Shown: piece by piece, positions 40,370-40,520 of the stretch | Position numbering within the stretch: the stretch's first letter is position 1 | Layout of the letters: each line of letters starts with the position of its first letter | Source: Acidobacteria bacterium 13_2_20CM_57_17 | GTDB taxonomy: Bacteria; Acidobacteriota; Terriglobia; Acidiferrales; UBA7541 | Length of the DNA: 40,520 nt | NCBI GenBank assembly: GCA_001914785.1 | Contig: MNDE01000191.1 | Location: 1-40,520 of the forward strand | Direction of reading: 5' to 3' | The notes under the pieces: generated by a model | Seen by the model: only the letters and a program-made list of their open reading frames with translations | What the model was told of the DNA's origin: nothing | Databases searched by the model: none | Program-made: the position numbers and the translations under genes

Positions 40370-40520
40370 GTGAAAATACTGGGCATCAGCGGGTTTGAAA
40401 ATGCAGTGGCTTTCAAGAAAAAGCACTGGCCGAATCTTGAGGAACGCGAATACCGTATTTCTCAGGGGCACGACTCCGCGGCCGTCCTTTTAATTGATGG
40501 CGAATTGATCGCCGCTGCCG
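40370..40520 (+). CDS. Carbamoyltransferase, NodU/CmcH family, N-terminus only
   Basis: A GTG at 40370 with AAAGGA 8 bases upstream opens a frame that runs off the window after 50 residues. It reads 'VKILGISGFENAVAFKKKHW', then SQGHDSAAVLLIDGELIAA. The ILGIS start and the GHDSAA motif are the N-terminal nucleotide-binding signature of O-carbamoyltransferases (NodU, CmcH, TobZ-like), which use carbamoyl phosphate and ATP to carbamoylate sugar or metabolite hydroxyls. The insertion between ILGIS and GHDSAA (about 30 residues) is longer than in the commonest members, where the two motifs are nearly adjacent, but occurs in subgroups. Completeness cannot be judged. Confidence 0.8.
   Translation, partial: MKILGISGFENAVAFKKKHWPNLEEREYRISQGHDSAAVLLIDGELIAAA

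Overview
The window looks like part of an Acidobacteriota chromosome (probably Terriglobia-like). The case rests on Ig-like / choice-of-anchor-D / fibronectin-III surface proteins of a style common there, moderate GC, and a very long exopolysaccharide (EPS) operon. This placement is inference from gene style; the window holds no rRNA or marker gene. I saw no tRNA, rRNA, CRISPR array, IS element or phage gene.

Layout. (1) Positions 1-3378 hold a group of surface proteins that share the same C-terminal FN3 module: a truncated multidomain protein (+), a lipoprotein (+), a single-pass membrane protein (-), and the tail of a decayed fourth copy. (2) Positions 3379-5337 (+) encode a secreted right-handed beta-helix protein that converges on the EPS operon; a strong hairpin lies between them. 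(3) Positions 34610 down to 5455, all on the minus strand, form a ~29 kb Wzx/Wzy-type EPS locus of 24 genes, many overlapping or nearly so. It reads: short Wza-like OPX protein, outer-membrane barrel, Wzz-like chain-length protein, ExeA-like ATPase, BY-kinase, [316 bp gap with hairpin], initiating sugar transferase with a degenerate GGDEF-like N-terminus, WbpB-like dehydrogenase, fused WbpD-WbpE acetyltransferase/aminotransferase, DUF354 glycosyltransferase-like protein, alpha/alpha-toroid protein, polysaccharide deacetylase, GT2, GNAT, two FemAB-like proteins, second deacetylase, SDR epimerase, Gfo/Idh/MocA oxidoreductase, third FemAB/GNAT protein, AsnB-like protein lacking its catalytic Cys, O-antigen polymerase/ligase, flippase, GT4, methyltransferase. 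(4) Positions 35323-40520 hold a separate small-molecule-like set: acyl/peptidyl carrier protein, LbH acyltransferase and aldo/keto reductase (+), a stand-alone amino-acid adenylation enzyme and a luciferase-like flavin monooxygenase (-), and the start of a NodU/CmcH carbamoyltransferase (+).

How it may work together. The sugar transferase would load the first phosphosugar on undecaprenyl phosphate. The WbpB and WbpD-E activities would make a 2,3-diacetamido uronic acid precursor. GTs extend the unit, and the deacetylases, acyl/aminoacyl transferases, AsnB-like enzyme and methyltransferase decorate it. Wzx flips it, the Wzy-like protein polymerises it, Wzz and the separate BY-kinase set chain length, and a short OPX plus a barrel export it. 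The carrier-protein/adenylation set beside the export genes could activate an amino acid or acid for attachment to the polymer or make a small metabolite; this is the most novel-looking part. The FemAB/AsnB/deacetylase/ExeA-ATPase content recalls exosortase-A EPS loci, but no exosortase or PEP-CTERM protein is present here.
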